64,000 nt of DNA from Lepas anatifera (Eukaryota; Arthropoda; Thecostraca; Lepadidae). The position numbers and the translations under genes are program-made. The notes beneath the pieces were generated by a model that was not told the origin of the DNA, did not search any database, and saw only the letters and a list, made by a program, of their open reading frames with translations. This document shows positions 1-11,487 of the stretch, one piece after another. Positions within the stretch are counted from its first letter, which is position 1. The number at the start of each line of letters is the position of its first letter. Where the stretch lies: positions 124,001 to 188,000 of the forward strand of contig JAOTON010001929.1 of NCBI GenBank assembly GCA_034440635.1. The letters are read 5' to 3'.

Positions 1-2528
1 GATAAGAACATGTGCCTTCAAAAGTCTGAATGCCCGGGAGCTTTTGGTATTGCTCCAGGCCTGATATTACAAATGTGATGATCATTCTGTCGGGTCGCTG
101 TTAGAGCTAATTTGGGACAACTTTGACTTCGCAAGACGTGCGTTTCTGCCCTCAGATCCAGGCCTTGTGGTTTCAGGTTTTCATTAAATTACTCTGTAAA
201 GTGGCAGTTAACTATGATGGTGCCTGCAGACACTAAAATCTTCACTTGAGCTGAAGGCTGTCGTGAAGTTTTATCTCCAGACTTAACTTATGGCCATGTT
301 CCCGGAAGAGTTCCACTAAGTTCTGAGTGAAGAGACTGAAACGGTGTTGCAAAATTTCCAGACGTCGCGGTCTACTCCAAGGCTCAATAAAATGACTGTA
401 GCGCTTGATCACATCACCCATGTCATGTTCAAAATATGGCTGGTCTTCACTTCTACGGCCCTCACGAGTCCAACAAGCAGCACGGAGATCTGCTTCCTTT
501 CAACCGTGTCTGCTGGAAGTCGAAAATGGATCAGTAAATGGCAATGGCAGCGACCTCAGCCGCTCCCCTGCATGGACGGCCTCCCGAGGGTTGGCAGCTG
601 CAATATTAACGTGGAGCTGATCCATGGCTGGTCTGAGCGGAGCTGTACGTCTTCCTAAGCAGCAGTTCACAACTGACTACACAGTCACGGCGCGTACTGC
701 GTCCACTTCTAGCAACTCCCGGAGAATATTCGCCTGTTGCTCACAGGGCGCAACTGCTATTCTGATGCAATTTGGAGTTGTGATATTAGAAATTCCAACG
801 GAGGGCGAGACCGTATTTTTAAATAATATCATTGCGTATATCATGGTTCATAATGAAAGTGGCCCGTGTCCCCAAACGGCCCTCAGATAGCGAATATAGG
901 TATAAATCAGGGCGAGCCTCGGCAGTAAGTAGAGCCGGCGGCTCCAAGCTAAAACACTCATAACCTCTAGCTGGGTGGCCAAATGGCAGGGGTATTGTTT
1001 GAGCTTGCCCGGTCAGCCCAGCTGATGTCTGCAAGCCTTGCACTTGTTTCACTGCTGGTACAGACCGATTCCGCGTATTTCCTAACAGAGTGCAAACTCT
1101 TCCCGATGAAGCTGTCGAACTCATGTTCGGTTAATCAGGACTTCAATTTTCATCAGGGGAGTTTGTGGATCGGAATCTAAACAATAGAGCATAAGACAGA
1201 ATTTTAGAGTTCATCCCATGTCGTCCCATTCAATTGCGCCCCGTAGCGTCCCGGGAAAGGTTTCTAAACAATAATCCCGTCCCGTACCATTCCGTTTTCC
1301 GTGACATTTTTACAAGCAATGGTGTCGCCCATAAGCGCCACCATCGTCAAATAAAGTGAGAGAGGTAGTCGATCTTCACCCTTCGGCTGACAAGAAACTC
1401 TCCACTCTAGGACCAAAAACGGCCTCCTTGGTACCCTGCCCAGATGCTGGTTATAGACTTTCTGATTTTTATTCCGCCGCAATTGAGACATTGTTTTATG
1501 AAATACAGATTTTGGCTCTCCTTTACGAATTCCCCACTCAAATACTGCTGCTGCTGTTGCATTCCCAGTCACAATGATTCTGCGGACTTTCGGACTTCTG
1601 CGAACTGCAGACCTTGGGTTTCCTAAGCATTCTACGCCAAATGTTCAGGCTCTGAGGAATAGGCAAGGAGTCCAGTGTTTGAGAGGGACACGTGAATTTT
1701 CACAGAAGCTTCAGGCAAAAATCGCATCGTCGTCACTTTAAAAGCAAATGAGATAGAGAGCCTCAAACACAACCAGGTATGTCTCGCCACTCACCACTAT
1801 ATGTAGGGTTACCGTTTTGTTCGCAAATGCGCCTGCCCAGAGTGCAAGTTTCCTTCTGGCAAATCTATTCGCAGATATCTTAAGTTTTTCTTTAGCACGA
1901 CGGCCGGGTCGGGTCGGCCCGTTCATATGTTATAATCGTAGGGAGAGAGGTCGCGAGCGCTGCCCGCCCGCTCGGTATTATATATTTTATATAATATTTT
2001 TATTTCATATATTTGGTGGTGAACACCTGAGCCATATTCTCTGCTGAATTCTAGTTCCTCCGAAAATTACTCATGAAGTTGCCAAGGGCAGCACACAAAT
2101 TTCCGTTGCAATTTGCTCTGGTATTTCTGAATGTGGAAATGCATTTAATTTTGAGTTTTGTAGGGAGAAATAAAATTGTGACTCCTCAAAATAACTGAAA
2201 AAATTCCATTTTTTCCATGGCTATTGCTGTTCTGCCTCACCCATCCTCCCTTCAACTAATGCGTGGACTTTAGGCGTAGGGCGTTCTTAAACTAGTTATG
2301 CATGAAAATCGGTGTTTAAACAGAGTTCTAAATCGCCCAATTGTGCTTGCCATACGATTATGTGACCAAAGCCTAGCCCGGGGTAGGTTAACGCTCTATG
2401 AAAAACAAAGCAATAAATGACTAATTGTCGTTCGAATGCCTCTGATCTTCGGAGCTGATTGTATCAAGAAACGACTGGCGGCCGCTGCTTGCTGAGTGCA
2501 GATCCTGAGCTGTAGTCTCTGTGGGCAG
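1..2528. other. No supported gene; probably upstream intron of the RIM-binding protein gene
   Basis: I see no convincing coding exon, RNA gene or repeat array here. The open frames are short and lack domain signatures or paired splice signals. Because the first recognisable RIM-BP exon (2,529) begins in mid-protein, this stretch is most simply a large intron, but that is inference. Confidence 0.4.
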
Positions 2529-2728
2529 GGTATCGACAGGGTGGCGGAGGCCAGGCTGGTACGGCCGGTCCGCCGCCCCCGCGGCGCGTGATGCCCGCCA
2601 CCAGCGGCAGCCGCGACGAAAGGATGCGCATCTTCGTGGCACTGTTCGACTACGACCCGCCGACCATGTCACCCAACCCAGACGCCTGTGACGAGGAGCT
2701 GCCCTTCAGGGAGGGTCAGCTCATCAAG
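2529..2728 (+). CDS. Rbp: RIM-BP exon A (linker and first half of SH3-II)
   Basis: The acceptor follows a GTGGGCAG and the donor is AAG|GTCAGT. The frame is open from 2531. A Gly/Pro-rich linker leads into MRIFVALFDYDPPTMSPNP, the start of an SH3 fold. The exon ends in phase 0 after LIK. Confidence 0.85.
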
Positions 2729-5700
2729 GTCAGTCGCCGGGGTAACGGAGGCGGGCGGCGCGTCCACGCTGGGGCAAGACACTGCTCTTGCTGATTGGTC
2801 CTCATCCTGGATTGAATTAAATGTTATCAGTGTGAAATCAGTATCTGTGTGGACCGGTCATTCTTACAATTATGTTGAACTAAGGAAAGACAGCTTTTAC
2901 GGCTGGCCGTGACGGTGCAGTTCAACGTCACAATTCCAGACCTCAGCACAGCTGGCTATTGCTGTTTGTCTAACTAAAGTGACACACTCGGACATCCCAG
3001 CGGACACCAGGCGAGTGAACGGCATCGTGTGTCCGCCAGATAAAGACGAGCACTAGAGTTAGTAAGATGGTGTACCCAGCAGATAGACACGGACACCAGA
3101 GTAGTGAACAAGACCATGTGTTCGGCAGATCTATGGCGAGAAGGATGGAGACGGGTTCTACTGGGGCGAGGCGTCCGGTCGCGCAGGCTACGTGCCCTGC
3201 AACATGGTCTCGGAGGTACAGGTGGACGACGAGAGGCTGGCCCAGGAGCTGCTCAAGGACGAGGATCGCCAGCCTGGTCAGTCTGCTGCGGGGAGCTAGC
3301 ATCGCCCGGAGGTTAGCGCGCGATGCTAGCCAGTCTACCGCGCTGGGCGCTAGTCAGTCCTCCGCGTGAGGTCCAGTCCCGCTGAAGGGTGGCAGAAAGA
3401 GTATGACCGCTAAAGGGATGATGCAGGGTTGCTTGAGAGGTCTTCACGACAGGGGTTTTGTCTTTTGATACGCATCCGTACAAATCAAGGTATTGCCGTG
3501 GGTAAGTCCCAGCACATGCCAGTCCATCTACCATTTCTGCTACTTTCGTGTGGGTAATTGAATGGCTGGTCTGTACAAGGACAGCAGTTGGCTTTTCGTC
3601 CCGTAGAGCATAAGCGATGGAGCACAACCATGGCTGGAAAACGCCTCATCCATCACGAATGAGCATTATTAACGGTAACCACGCACTTGACTCCTCTTCA
3701 TCGGTTATTTTACTTAGAAAAAAACCAGCTTCCCATCCTACTTTGAAGATATCTGTAAACAAGCTAGTAATCTTGGTCGGTTAGGGCCACGATCAGCCCC
3801 GTTCCGCGCCGGGGCCACTGCCTAACATGGCGGCTGCGCCGGCAGCCCGGTCCCGTGGCGCGGTTCAGGGCGGCGGCAGGGGGCGCGGACAGGAGGACCG
3901 CTGGGGCGACATCTACGCCAGCACGCCCGTCCGCCGCATGGTGGCGCTCTACGACTACGACCCGCAGGAGCTGTCGCCCAACGTGGACGCCGAGGTGAGC
4001 TGCTTGGACTGCCGGGATGTTCAGAGGTGGGAAAATCCCCAATCCTGTCAACTTTAATGGGGAAAATTAAGGAGTTTGTAGAGCAAGTATTTTATTTCTC
4101 GTCCATTTATTTCTCTCAGACCTTAAATTGGTACAAATGTCGGCACAAAGGATTTTAGATGGTATGGTATTACAATTGATACAATTGACTGAACACCTAC
4201 TCATTTTGTGAGTTAGAACAAGCCATTTCCATTGCTGTTAGTCTCCGTAAACTATTTTCTTTCCGGGGAACTTCTTCAGTCTTGGGAAGTTTTGTGTCTT
4301 GAGTCTTGAGGTAAACAAGAAGTCATGACCTTTAGATGTGCAGATGAAGGTGCCACAAACTATAGAGGGTCGGATTGCATTCAGTTCGGCTCGGTAGCTC
4401 CGCGGGTCTTATTACCGATACGTGCCCGGAAGGTGGAGTTGTCTTTCAACACGGGTGATATTATCCATATCTACGGGGACATGGACGATGACGGATTCTT
4501 CATCGGCGAGGTGAACGGCGTGCGGGGCCTGGTGCCTTCCAACTTCCTCACCGAGACGCCGCAGGTACCACATCAGAACACGCCAAATATGACGTTCCTG
4601 GGCCTGTGTGTTCGCTCTTAGCCGTAAACTCTTGAAAATACTTGTTATTATGGAAAGACGCGGGCAGTAAATGAATTTATTTAAGTGTGTAGCGGCCGTT
4701 GATATGAAAACATCCATTACTTTTTCCACTTTGACAAGCTCGGCTGGTGTGTGAGCTCGCGCCTGTGCATCGTATCGTGTAACCTCGCCGGCCGCGGAGT
4801 CCGCGTTTGTACGTCGTATCGTGTAACCTCGCCGGCCGCGGAGTCCGCGCCTGTGCTCTGCCGTGACCCCGCCGGCCGCGGAGTCCGCGCCTTACGTCGT
4901 ATCGTGTAACCTCGCCGGCCGCGGAGTCGGCCTTACGTCGTATCTTAACCTCGCCGGCCGCAGTCCGCGCCTGTGCGTCGTGCCGGGTGACCCGCCGGCC
5001 GCGGAGTCCGCGCCTGTACGTCGTATCTGTAACCTCGCCGGCCAAGGAGCCTGCGCCTGTGCATCGTATCGTGTAACCTCGCCGGGCGCGATGACACGCT
5101 GCGGCTGCTCCTCAGAACTACGAGCGTCGGCGCGGCCCGGAGCCGCCGGCGCCGCCTGAGAGGAGGGGGCCGCCAGGACCCGGCGTGCACGGACCGCCGC
5201 TGCCGCCCCGCGAGAAGGGTGACTCGCGCGACCGCCGGAAAGGTGAGCTTTATCAGCTGCCGGCCGGTCTGAGAGTGTACCGAGCCGGGCCAGTACTGTT
5301 CCAACCAACGGCTCTCCGGCAGCCGAGCCGCCCGCTCGCGGGCATTGAGTACAACTAAGCCGGGAGGGCGGAACAACTCTGGTTGCGTGCGGTGTCAGCT
5401 GAAGAAGAGAGTAGAGGTGTTGGAGTGGGCCCCACCGGCGGTGGGGTGCCGATCGCCCGTGCCTGGCTGAGGTGTTGCCGTGTGCCCGGCATGACCTGCA
5501 CCGGTCAGCGTCGCCCCTCCCTCCCCGCCCCGCCCTGAGAATGGTGCCGCTTTCTCTGTCAGCCGTAGACCCCCTCGATGTTGGATGATCTCAGTGTGCT
5601 GTGTTAGTGCTCGATCCTGTCCTCAGTTCGGTGTGAGTCGCAGCGTCATTGAATTAGTTGACCCGATTGGTTGTTTGACCCCTATCGTTGAACTAACTGC

Positions 5701-6535
5701 TCTGGTGTTTGGTCTGCATCTGTTAACTAATGAGCAATGTATCCCAACTGTGCCTTCCAGCATTACCTAGTGGCGTCTTTGTAAACCATCTAGATGAACA
5801 ACTTGCTTTCGCAATGTTCTAGTTCCCTGTCCGTCTTGCCTTCTACTAACGGTGTTCTGGTTTTCTTTCGCTTTCTTCATCTCTGTAGATCCCCCGACTA
5901 TAACTCTAGAGCTAAAGCCAGACTCGGAGCCCGTGCAAGAGCCGGGACCCGAGCCTGCCGAAGCTGCTCCCGTGAGTATCCTCCACCGCACCCGCCTTCT
6001 TTGGCTGCCGCTTGCCTGGTGCCGTGGTGTGCCACCTGATCACGCCTGCCTCGCTGTTGGCTGCTTGCCTTCGCTTCCGTAGAGTGTTGCCTCGGTAGTC
6101 AGCCTCCCCAGCCTCAGACATATCGGAGTTGCACGCACTGTAGTCTGTATTTCGTACGTTATTGTGGGCATTAGAACCTACCATGTGCATTGGCGGCTTC
6201 AGTGCCTGCGGTCCCTGTTGCAATCAAAGTCCCAGCAGGATATCGTGCACTGAAATTTCCAAACGTTCTCGAAAACAGACATTTTAAAACGTTGATTTTT
6301 CCCCAGATGAATCCTAGAGCAGAACAATTGAGTGCAATGATTCCAAAACCGGGACTTAGGTATGACATGTTTTGTTTGATTTGTATAACTAAGAAAACCA
6401 GAAGGCTTCGGCCTACCCTTGTTTGGCACTTTGTACCAGCAGCTGTTCTCTTTAGACAGAGCTCTGAGTACATGCCAGTATGGCACAATCCATTTTTCTG
6501 ACCTGAGATTCAGTCTTCCTCGATAATGCTGCTCG

Positions 6536-6592
<57 letters not shown>

Positions 6593-9083
6593 TACACATT
6601 CGTTCGTTCCGCTGGCTCTAGCTACCATTATAGGTGATAGTTAACTGTAGGTTATACACGGTTAAACCGGGTTTGAAACAATTACTTGATTACTAATCCT
6701 GACATTCACGTCCAAGTAAGACTGGCTCGGCTTTTGCAAAGTGAAAACTGATAAAAGGCACCCAAGACGGGTAAGCCCAAGATAATCGAGAAGAGGAAAT
6801 TTAGTAAGTGCTGGAACAAATTGACTTTGACAAATTGACCCGAAGTGGAACATCTAAAGCGTGCAGGAACGTGAGAACCGCTGAGGAAGGGGGCAGGGGC
6901 TCTACATCCCTTCTTCGAACTTTGTAGGTTGGGTGCCTTGCTCTATCCCAACCGACCGATTTTCTATAACATGGTCTACGCTATTTAGTCGTGCTCAATA
7001 TTCTCTGACTTGGAGTGGTCGCCTACGTTGTTTTTATAGTAACAATGAAAAGCATTGCAGTTCCCACGCTTTGCAGGTTGGTCTTCCAACCTACGCCCAG
7101 TCCTGACACCACGAACGCGCATGCCATTGAAAATCACTGATGCAAGGAGCCGACTGTACCTGCCGAGGTCAAAACGCCGATATTTGTGGTCCTAATTTCT
7201 TTCGCGTATAGAACGATGGACTGGGTGATACGGGGCGGAAACCTAGTGGAAATTCGCTCAAAAGATATCAATAGCGTCTAAGTTCAGTAAAAACCGTGGA
7301 ATTCCTCTCGTGAACTTTTGCAGTAAGTCAATTGAGTCATCCCAGCCCTCCCCCACCCCTCCAAAAAACCTCAATGTCCATTCCTGAATCGTGGCTCTCG
7401 ATGATGAAACGCTTCTCATCCTCGTGTTAACAATTTTTTGACGGATGGTAAAAGTTACTGGGCACCATTAGCTGTCCTATGCGGGGATGGACAGTGGTGA
7501 CCATTGTCAGCAATATCCATTAGTAGTAAGCACTCGCCCCGCCCTTACCGATTTCGCTTCTCCACAATCACACGCCTTTCTTGTCTGCCTCTCTCTCTCG
7601 CCACCTGATGTCGGCTAGGATTAGGCGGTCTGATGGGGTTCATGGTAAGTGAGCGTCCTCCGTACTGGGCCGACCCGGCCCGGTCAGCGCCTAGTCATGG
7701 TCCATAGGGGCGGCAGCGCTCCCGCACGCACCACTCTCAGAGAAGTACCTGATAACTGACCGCGAGACTGGTCGGTTATCAAACTCCGGCAGAGTGCGCC
7801 ACGGAACCAGAAATCTAACTGGATCCCCCCAACCACAGGTGGATTAGATCCGACTGGCCAAAAAACGTAGTTTCGGATCTAGATATGGATTCGGACACTA
7901 ATTTCTGGCCAGTTGGTCATCTTTTACGGGTACGGATTGGTAACGATGGTAGCCAAGCTAATTGATCCGAATTGATGAAATAAATTTCGGAGCGGCCCGG
8001 ATCAGTACCGGATCTGGGCCCATACTAGGGGGGGCTAACGGGCCCCAAACCCGTGTAAACATTCGTGCTAAGAGCATAAGTTAAAATCGGAGGGTTTGAG
8101 GGGAATACGTTCCCCGCCCCTGGAATGCCCCTGGTCCGGATTTGATCGAGAGTTACATGGTGCGTGGCGCACTCTCCTCTGGTCTGGTGCGTGTCGTGGC
8201 TACCGCCCGTTAGAGATAGACGGATAGCTGGATGCTGGTGGCAGTGACTAGCTTTGCTGGAGATAGTGGCCCAGCTGGAGGGCGTAGCTGAGGATGAAGG
8301 GCTGGCCTGCGGCTGCCATAACTAGACTCTAGTGACTGGCAATGCTTCCGTGGACGGCTGGCTCGGCCCAAGCAGCCCAACCAGCTCTGGAAGGCCGCCA
8401 GCAGCATCGTGCTCTAAAGGTCTGGTCGTTGTGACAAAAGGTTTAGACATCAGAATGAGGCTGTTGCCGATAGTGAATAGAGACTGCTGCAATACCCTAG
8501 CAGCGCTTACCTAAACATAGATCCATTTGCATATACATATTCACGTAGCGCTTGTACTTTAAGTTGACATCTTTTGAAAACAATAAATAACTTAGGGCAT
8601 GCATCCATCCTTCATTTTTTTCAACAGATGTTTTTCTATACCATTCAGTATACGGTGATTTGAAGCATGGTAAGTCACCATGGTAACAGATTCCAGCATG
8701 TCACAGGTATCGCCTGCGGGGAGGTGCGCCAGCATGAACACTCCCATGCTTGTGTGATATGATTGTCAGCTGTTTGATTCGATCGCACGCCTCAAACCAT
8801 GCAGCGTGCGCGCTGAGCACGGCGCATCTGAGAAAACGCGCTGAGCACGGCGCATCTCAGAAAACGCGCTGAGCACGGCGCATCTCAGAAAACGCGCTGA
8901 GCACGGCGCATCTGAGAAAACGCGCTGAGCACGGCGCATCTGAGATAATGATTGGAGTTTAAGGGCACTGCAACTGCAGAGGCTACATGTGCCCGCGGCG
9001 CATCTGCGCAAACAGCCGCTCTCCGGCTAGTGAGCCAGGGATTCACCAGATATCATCCATGGAGTTGTTGCGTTAGAATCTAA

Positions 9084-9158
<75 letters not shown>

Positions 9159-11487
9159 TTATGCAAGCAGTAGCTACGCTTTTCCGCCTTTATGAGTTGC
9201 CCGCGTTCTAGTTCTTCAGCAGTGACAAGTTTCTGAATTTTGGTCTGTAGTTTCGCACACACTAAGTCTGGCAGTTTTCAGCCCATTGCTGGTGAAGCAA
9301 TGCTCATTCATCTAGTCCCCGCTCAAGTAGCCTGACTCTTGACTCAGGCACGCCATGTGGGCGTCGCCTCAGCAGTTTTACACCTTCAACCTGTGGAGTT
9401 GAGTTGTGCTTGGAAACACAAAATTATAAAAGCGAAATATTACTATTTTCACAGGCGGATCCAGGCGGCAACCCGGGCAATTTCCCCCAACCCCCCATTT
9501 TTGCCGATTTTTTCTTAAACATGTTTTTCACGATGTTGGGCCCTATCCCCAACCTGTTGGTCTGGATCCAACCCTGACTATTTCTCTGCCAAAGGTGCGA
9601 GGAGGGGCGAGGGGAGTAGATGCACAAGGGGAGGGGGCGGTAAGCGCGTGCATTTATTGCTGCACGATCTCCGAGTTTCAATGATATTGTCGTAGTAACA
9701 CCAAATTTAGTGGGGAGGTAGATTCAACCGAACTTGCATTCAATGCTTGGTTTTTGTGGACCGTCACTAGCGCACCGTGTCCGTAATTTTTCCCGGTCAG
9801 AGGGCAGCAGAATAAAGTAGTCATACAATTGATTGTCATTTCGGTCTGGAAACCCATGTAAACGCATTGCACGCACCTTCTGCGAGCAATTTTTGTGAGG
9901 GGAGCTGGGGAGGGGGGTAAAAACGGGGGCCGGGTCGGTGTAAACGTCCTTCACAGAAATGCATTTATTAAATCAAGACCCAGGGCAATTCAAGATCGGA
10001 TACTTCAATGTTTCGTTGACAGATACAATTTAATTATAATATGGTACTAGTTTTAGTTTAATATAAAAATATTTTCAAAGTTTGCTAGCCACGTACTTAC
10101 ATAGTACAATGTCAATCCACAGAGGGCTACAGCTGGTGGCTTTGTTTTTCCCCAAAAATCAACAAGGAGCCGTGCACTATCGTTGTGGTTTCTCCATATT
10201 TTTGCTTTTTTGTTACGGTATTATTTATGCGATTAGCTATATTCTTTCTGACATAATTTTTGTAGAGGTGTCTGCTTCTCAAACCTTTTTTCGGTTTTCC
10301 ATCCGTTGAAAAAGCGCGTGATGTTTTAAGCTGTATGTTGGAAGATCGAATTCGTGGATGTCCAAACCGTCTCTCACCAGCCCGCAAAGTTGAAATGACA
10401 GGTGAAGTAAAGGGAAGAAAACGCGCTGAACTTAGAAAGCTAGCCATCAACAAAATTTATATCACATTTCCTGTAGTGTTTTTGAGGTGGAGAAGAGTTT
10501 TGCAGACGATAGCGGGGTCTGGCAATATCTGTCGTTTGCTGACGAAAGAGGAGGGGAGTTAGCCATTTTCTGACGATTGCTGATAAAAGGAGGATGGGGT
10601 TCAAACACCCCAATTTTGGCCGACGTCATGTGTGAACAGCCCCTTAGTGCATGGTGAACGGCCGCCAGACGAGCAATATTTCATTATCAATCAGCCGAAG
10701 ACTGGTGAACTTGTGGGCTGCAGATTCAAATGTAGGGACTGTACCTTCTCCAGGAAACTTCCATTTGCTCCCTTTTATCGTTATCCGCCAAATTCCCTTC
10801 GCTGCCGATAATACGGGAAAACCCGGTTCATGGCTTGACTTATTGGTAGAGGGTTTGTACATACATGTTGCTGATTGCTATGGCGCGATACCGGTTTCAC
10901 ACAATTCTCTGTAGACTAATCCTATCTGAAGCGGCCGGTGGCGAGCGCCATTTTTATGTCCAGTATCGGGTCGCTGGAACAGGCCGCAGTACCCTGAAGA
11001 TGACCGTCAACCCTACCCACAGACGAGCGGCCCGAGCCAGGCCGAGCCGACGAGCGCGACCCTGGCGGCCGCCGGCGACAGCGCTGGTAAACGACTACCC
11101 AACGGGGCGCCCGCCTCCCTGGCACAGCCGGCGCCGGCCGCCACCCCCGCCGCCGAGGCGCGGCCCTCCTTGCTCGGCGGACTCGGCAGCATCGGCTCCA
11201 CCGGCGGAGGCTTCATCAAGGGCCTCGGAGGCGGCTTGGCCAGCGGCAAGGTGCCCAGCTTTATCATTCCCAACGCTAACAATACAGCGGCAGCGGCGGC
11301 TGCGTCGACGCCAGGCGGTACCCAGCCGGCGGCGCCAGCAGCGGGGGCGGGGGCGGGGGCGGACCCGGCCGCCGCCCAGCCCAACCTGATGCAGAAACTG
11401 GGCGGCATGACAGGAGAGGCCGGCGGCGCCGTCGAGGGCATCATGTCCAAGGGCAAGGAGCTAATATTCAAGCGATTCGGCTTGTGA
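2529..11487 (+). CDS. Rbp: RIM-binding protein, 3' part of gene (SH3-II, SH3-III and C-terminal tail)
   Basis: This is a scaffold protein of presynaptic active zones. In known animals its SH3 domains bind proline-rich motifs of RIM and voltage-gated calcium channels. Seven exons join in phase: 2529-2728, 3129-3276, 3846-3994, 4433-4564, 5116-5242, 5889-5971 and 11023-11487, giving 433 residues after a partial first codon. Residues about 33-97 form an SH3 domain (VALFDYDP, then DGFYWGEASGRAGYVPCNMV). Residues about 146-205 form the next one (VALYDYDPQELSPN, then DDDGFFIGEVNGVRGLVPSN). The MSPNPDACDEELPFREGQL and ELSPNVDAEVELSF stretches are typical of RIM-BP SH3-II and SH3-III. After SH3-III comes a Pro/Arg linker and a Gly/Ala/Pro tail ending GKELIFKRFGL. 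The SH3-I and fibronectin-III parts are not seen in the window. Assignment of the SH3 exons is strong. The last two exons rest on splice phase and could belong to one isoform only. Confidence 0.88.
3129..3276 (+). CDS. Rbp: RIM-BP exon B (second half of SH3-II)
   Basis: The acceptor is TTCGGCAG and the donor is CCTG|GTCAGT. The exon encodes IYGEKDGDGFYWGEASG and GYVPCNMVSEVQVDDE, which complete the SH3 domain with its WGE and GYVPCNMV signatures. It ends in phase 1 and pairs with the 2-base start of the next exon. Confidence 0.87.
3846..3994 (+). CDS. Rbp: RIM-BP exon C (basic linker and first half of SH3-III)
   Basis: The acceptor CCGGCAG is preceded by a CTAAC branch-point-like sequence about 20 bases upstream. 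The donor is GAG|GTGAGC. The exon encodes an Arg/Gly linker and then RRMVALYDYDPQELSPNVDAE. Confidence 0.87.
4433..4564 (+). CDS. Rbp: RIM-BP exon D (second half of SH3-III)
   Basis: The acceptor is CCGGAAG and the donor is CAG|GTACCA. Its 44 in-phase codons encode VELSFNTGDIIHIYGDMDDD and RGLVPSNFLTETP, the conserved second half of the RIM-BP SH3-III. Confidence 0.88.
4757..5087. repeat. GC-rich minisatellite in RIM-BP intron D-E
   Basis: About eight degenerate units of 36-44 bp each contain CCTCGCCGGCCGCGGAGTC and a TCGTATCGTGTAACC segment. The array ends about 28 bases before the exon E acceptor. Units differ by small deletions, so this is an old tandem array rather than a coding repeat. 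Confidence 0.9.
5116..5242 (+). CDS. Rbp: RIM-BP exon E (Pro/Arg-rich linker)
   Basis: The acceptor is CTCCTCAG and the donor is AAAG|GTGAGC. It encodes NYERRRGPEPPAPPERRGPP and further proline-rich residues. The phases match exons D and F. The exon sits about 28 bases after a GC-rich minisatellite. Confidence 0.7.
5889..5971 (+). CDS. Rbp: RIM-BP exon F (acidic/proline linker)
   Basis: A pyrimidine-rich acceptor CATCTCTGTAG precedes it and the donor is CCC|GTGAGT. The codons read DPPTITLELKPDSEPVQEPG and onward, a low-complexity linker. The phase matches both neighbours. Confidence 0.65.
6539..6591. repeat. (TA)n microsatellite
   Basis: Uninterrupted AT dinucleotide run of about 52 bases. 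Confidence 0.95.
8809..8947. repeat. 28-bp minisatellite, five copies
   Basis: Five nearly identical copies of a unit containing CGCGCTGAGCACGGCGCATC followed by TGAGAAAA or TCAGAAAA. The near identity suggests recent expansion. Confidence 0.95.
9086..9156. repeat. (TA)n microsatellite
   Basis: Uninterrupted TA dinucleotide run of about 70 bases. Confidence 0.95.
11023..11487 (+). CDS. Rbp: RIM-BP last exon (Gly/Ala/Pro tail, stop)
   Basis: The acceptor is CTACCCACAG. A 154-codon frame runs to TGA at 11,485. It contains LLGGLGSIGSTGGGFIKGLG, KVPSFIIPN, an alanine run and a final MSKGKELIFKRFGL. Codon bias and GC content resemble the SH3 exons. An additional exon in the 5-kb intron before it cannot be excluded. 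Confidence 0.65.
   Translation, partial: TSGPSQAEPTSATLAAAGDSAGKRLPNGAPASLAQPAPAATPAAEARPSLLGGLGSIGSTGGGFIKGLGGGLASGKVPSFIIPNANNTAAAAAASTPGGTQPAAPAAGAGAGADPAAAQPNLMQKLGGMTGEAGGAVEGIMSKGKELIFKRFGL

Larger units (their letters stand above)
5972..11022 (+). other. Large RIM-BP intron with microsatellites and element fragments
   Basis: I found no supported exon. It holds two long (TA)n runs, a 28-bp minisatellite, and GGATCCAGG-type MITE-like fragments near 9,455. From 6,600 to 8,800 and 9,600 to 11,000 it is otherwise unremarkable sequence. Confidence 0.5.

Noticed and set aside
10865..11389. 174-codon frame overlapping the last RIM-BP exon
   Set aside because: It is a GC-rich alternative frame. 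The in-phase frame ending GKELIFKRFGL fits the splice acceptor and the gene better.
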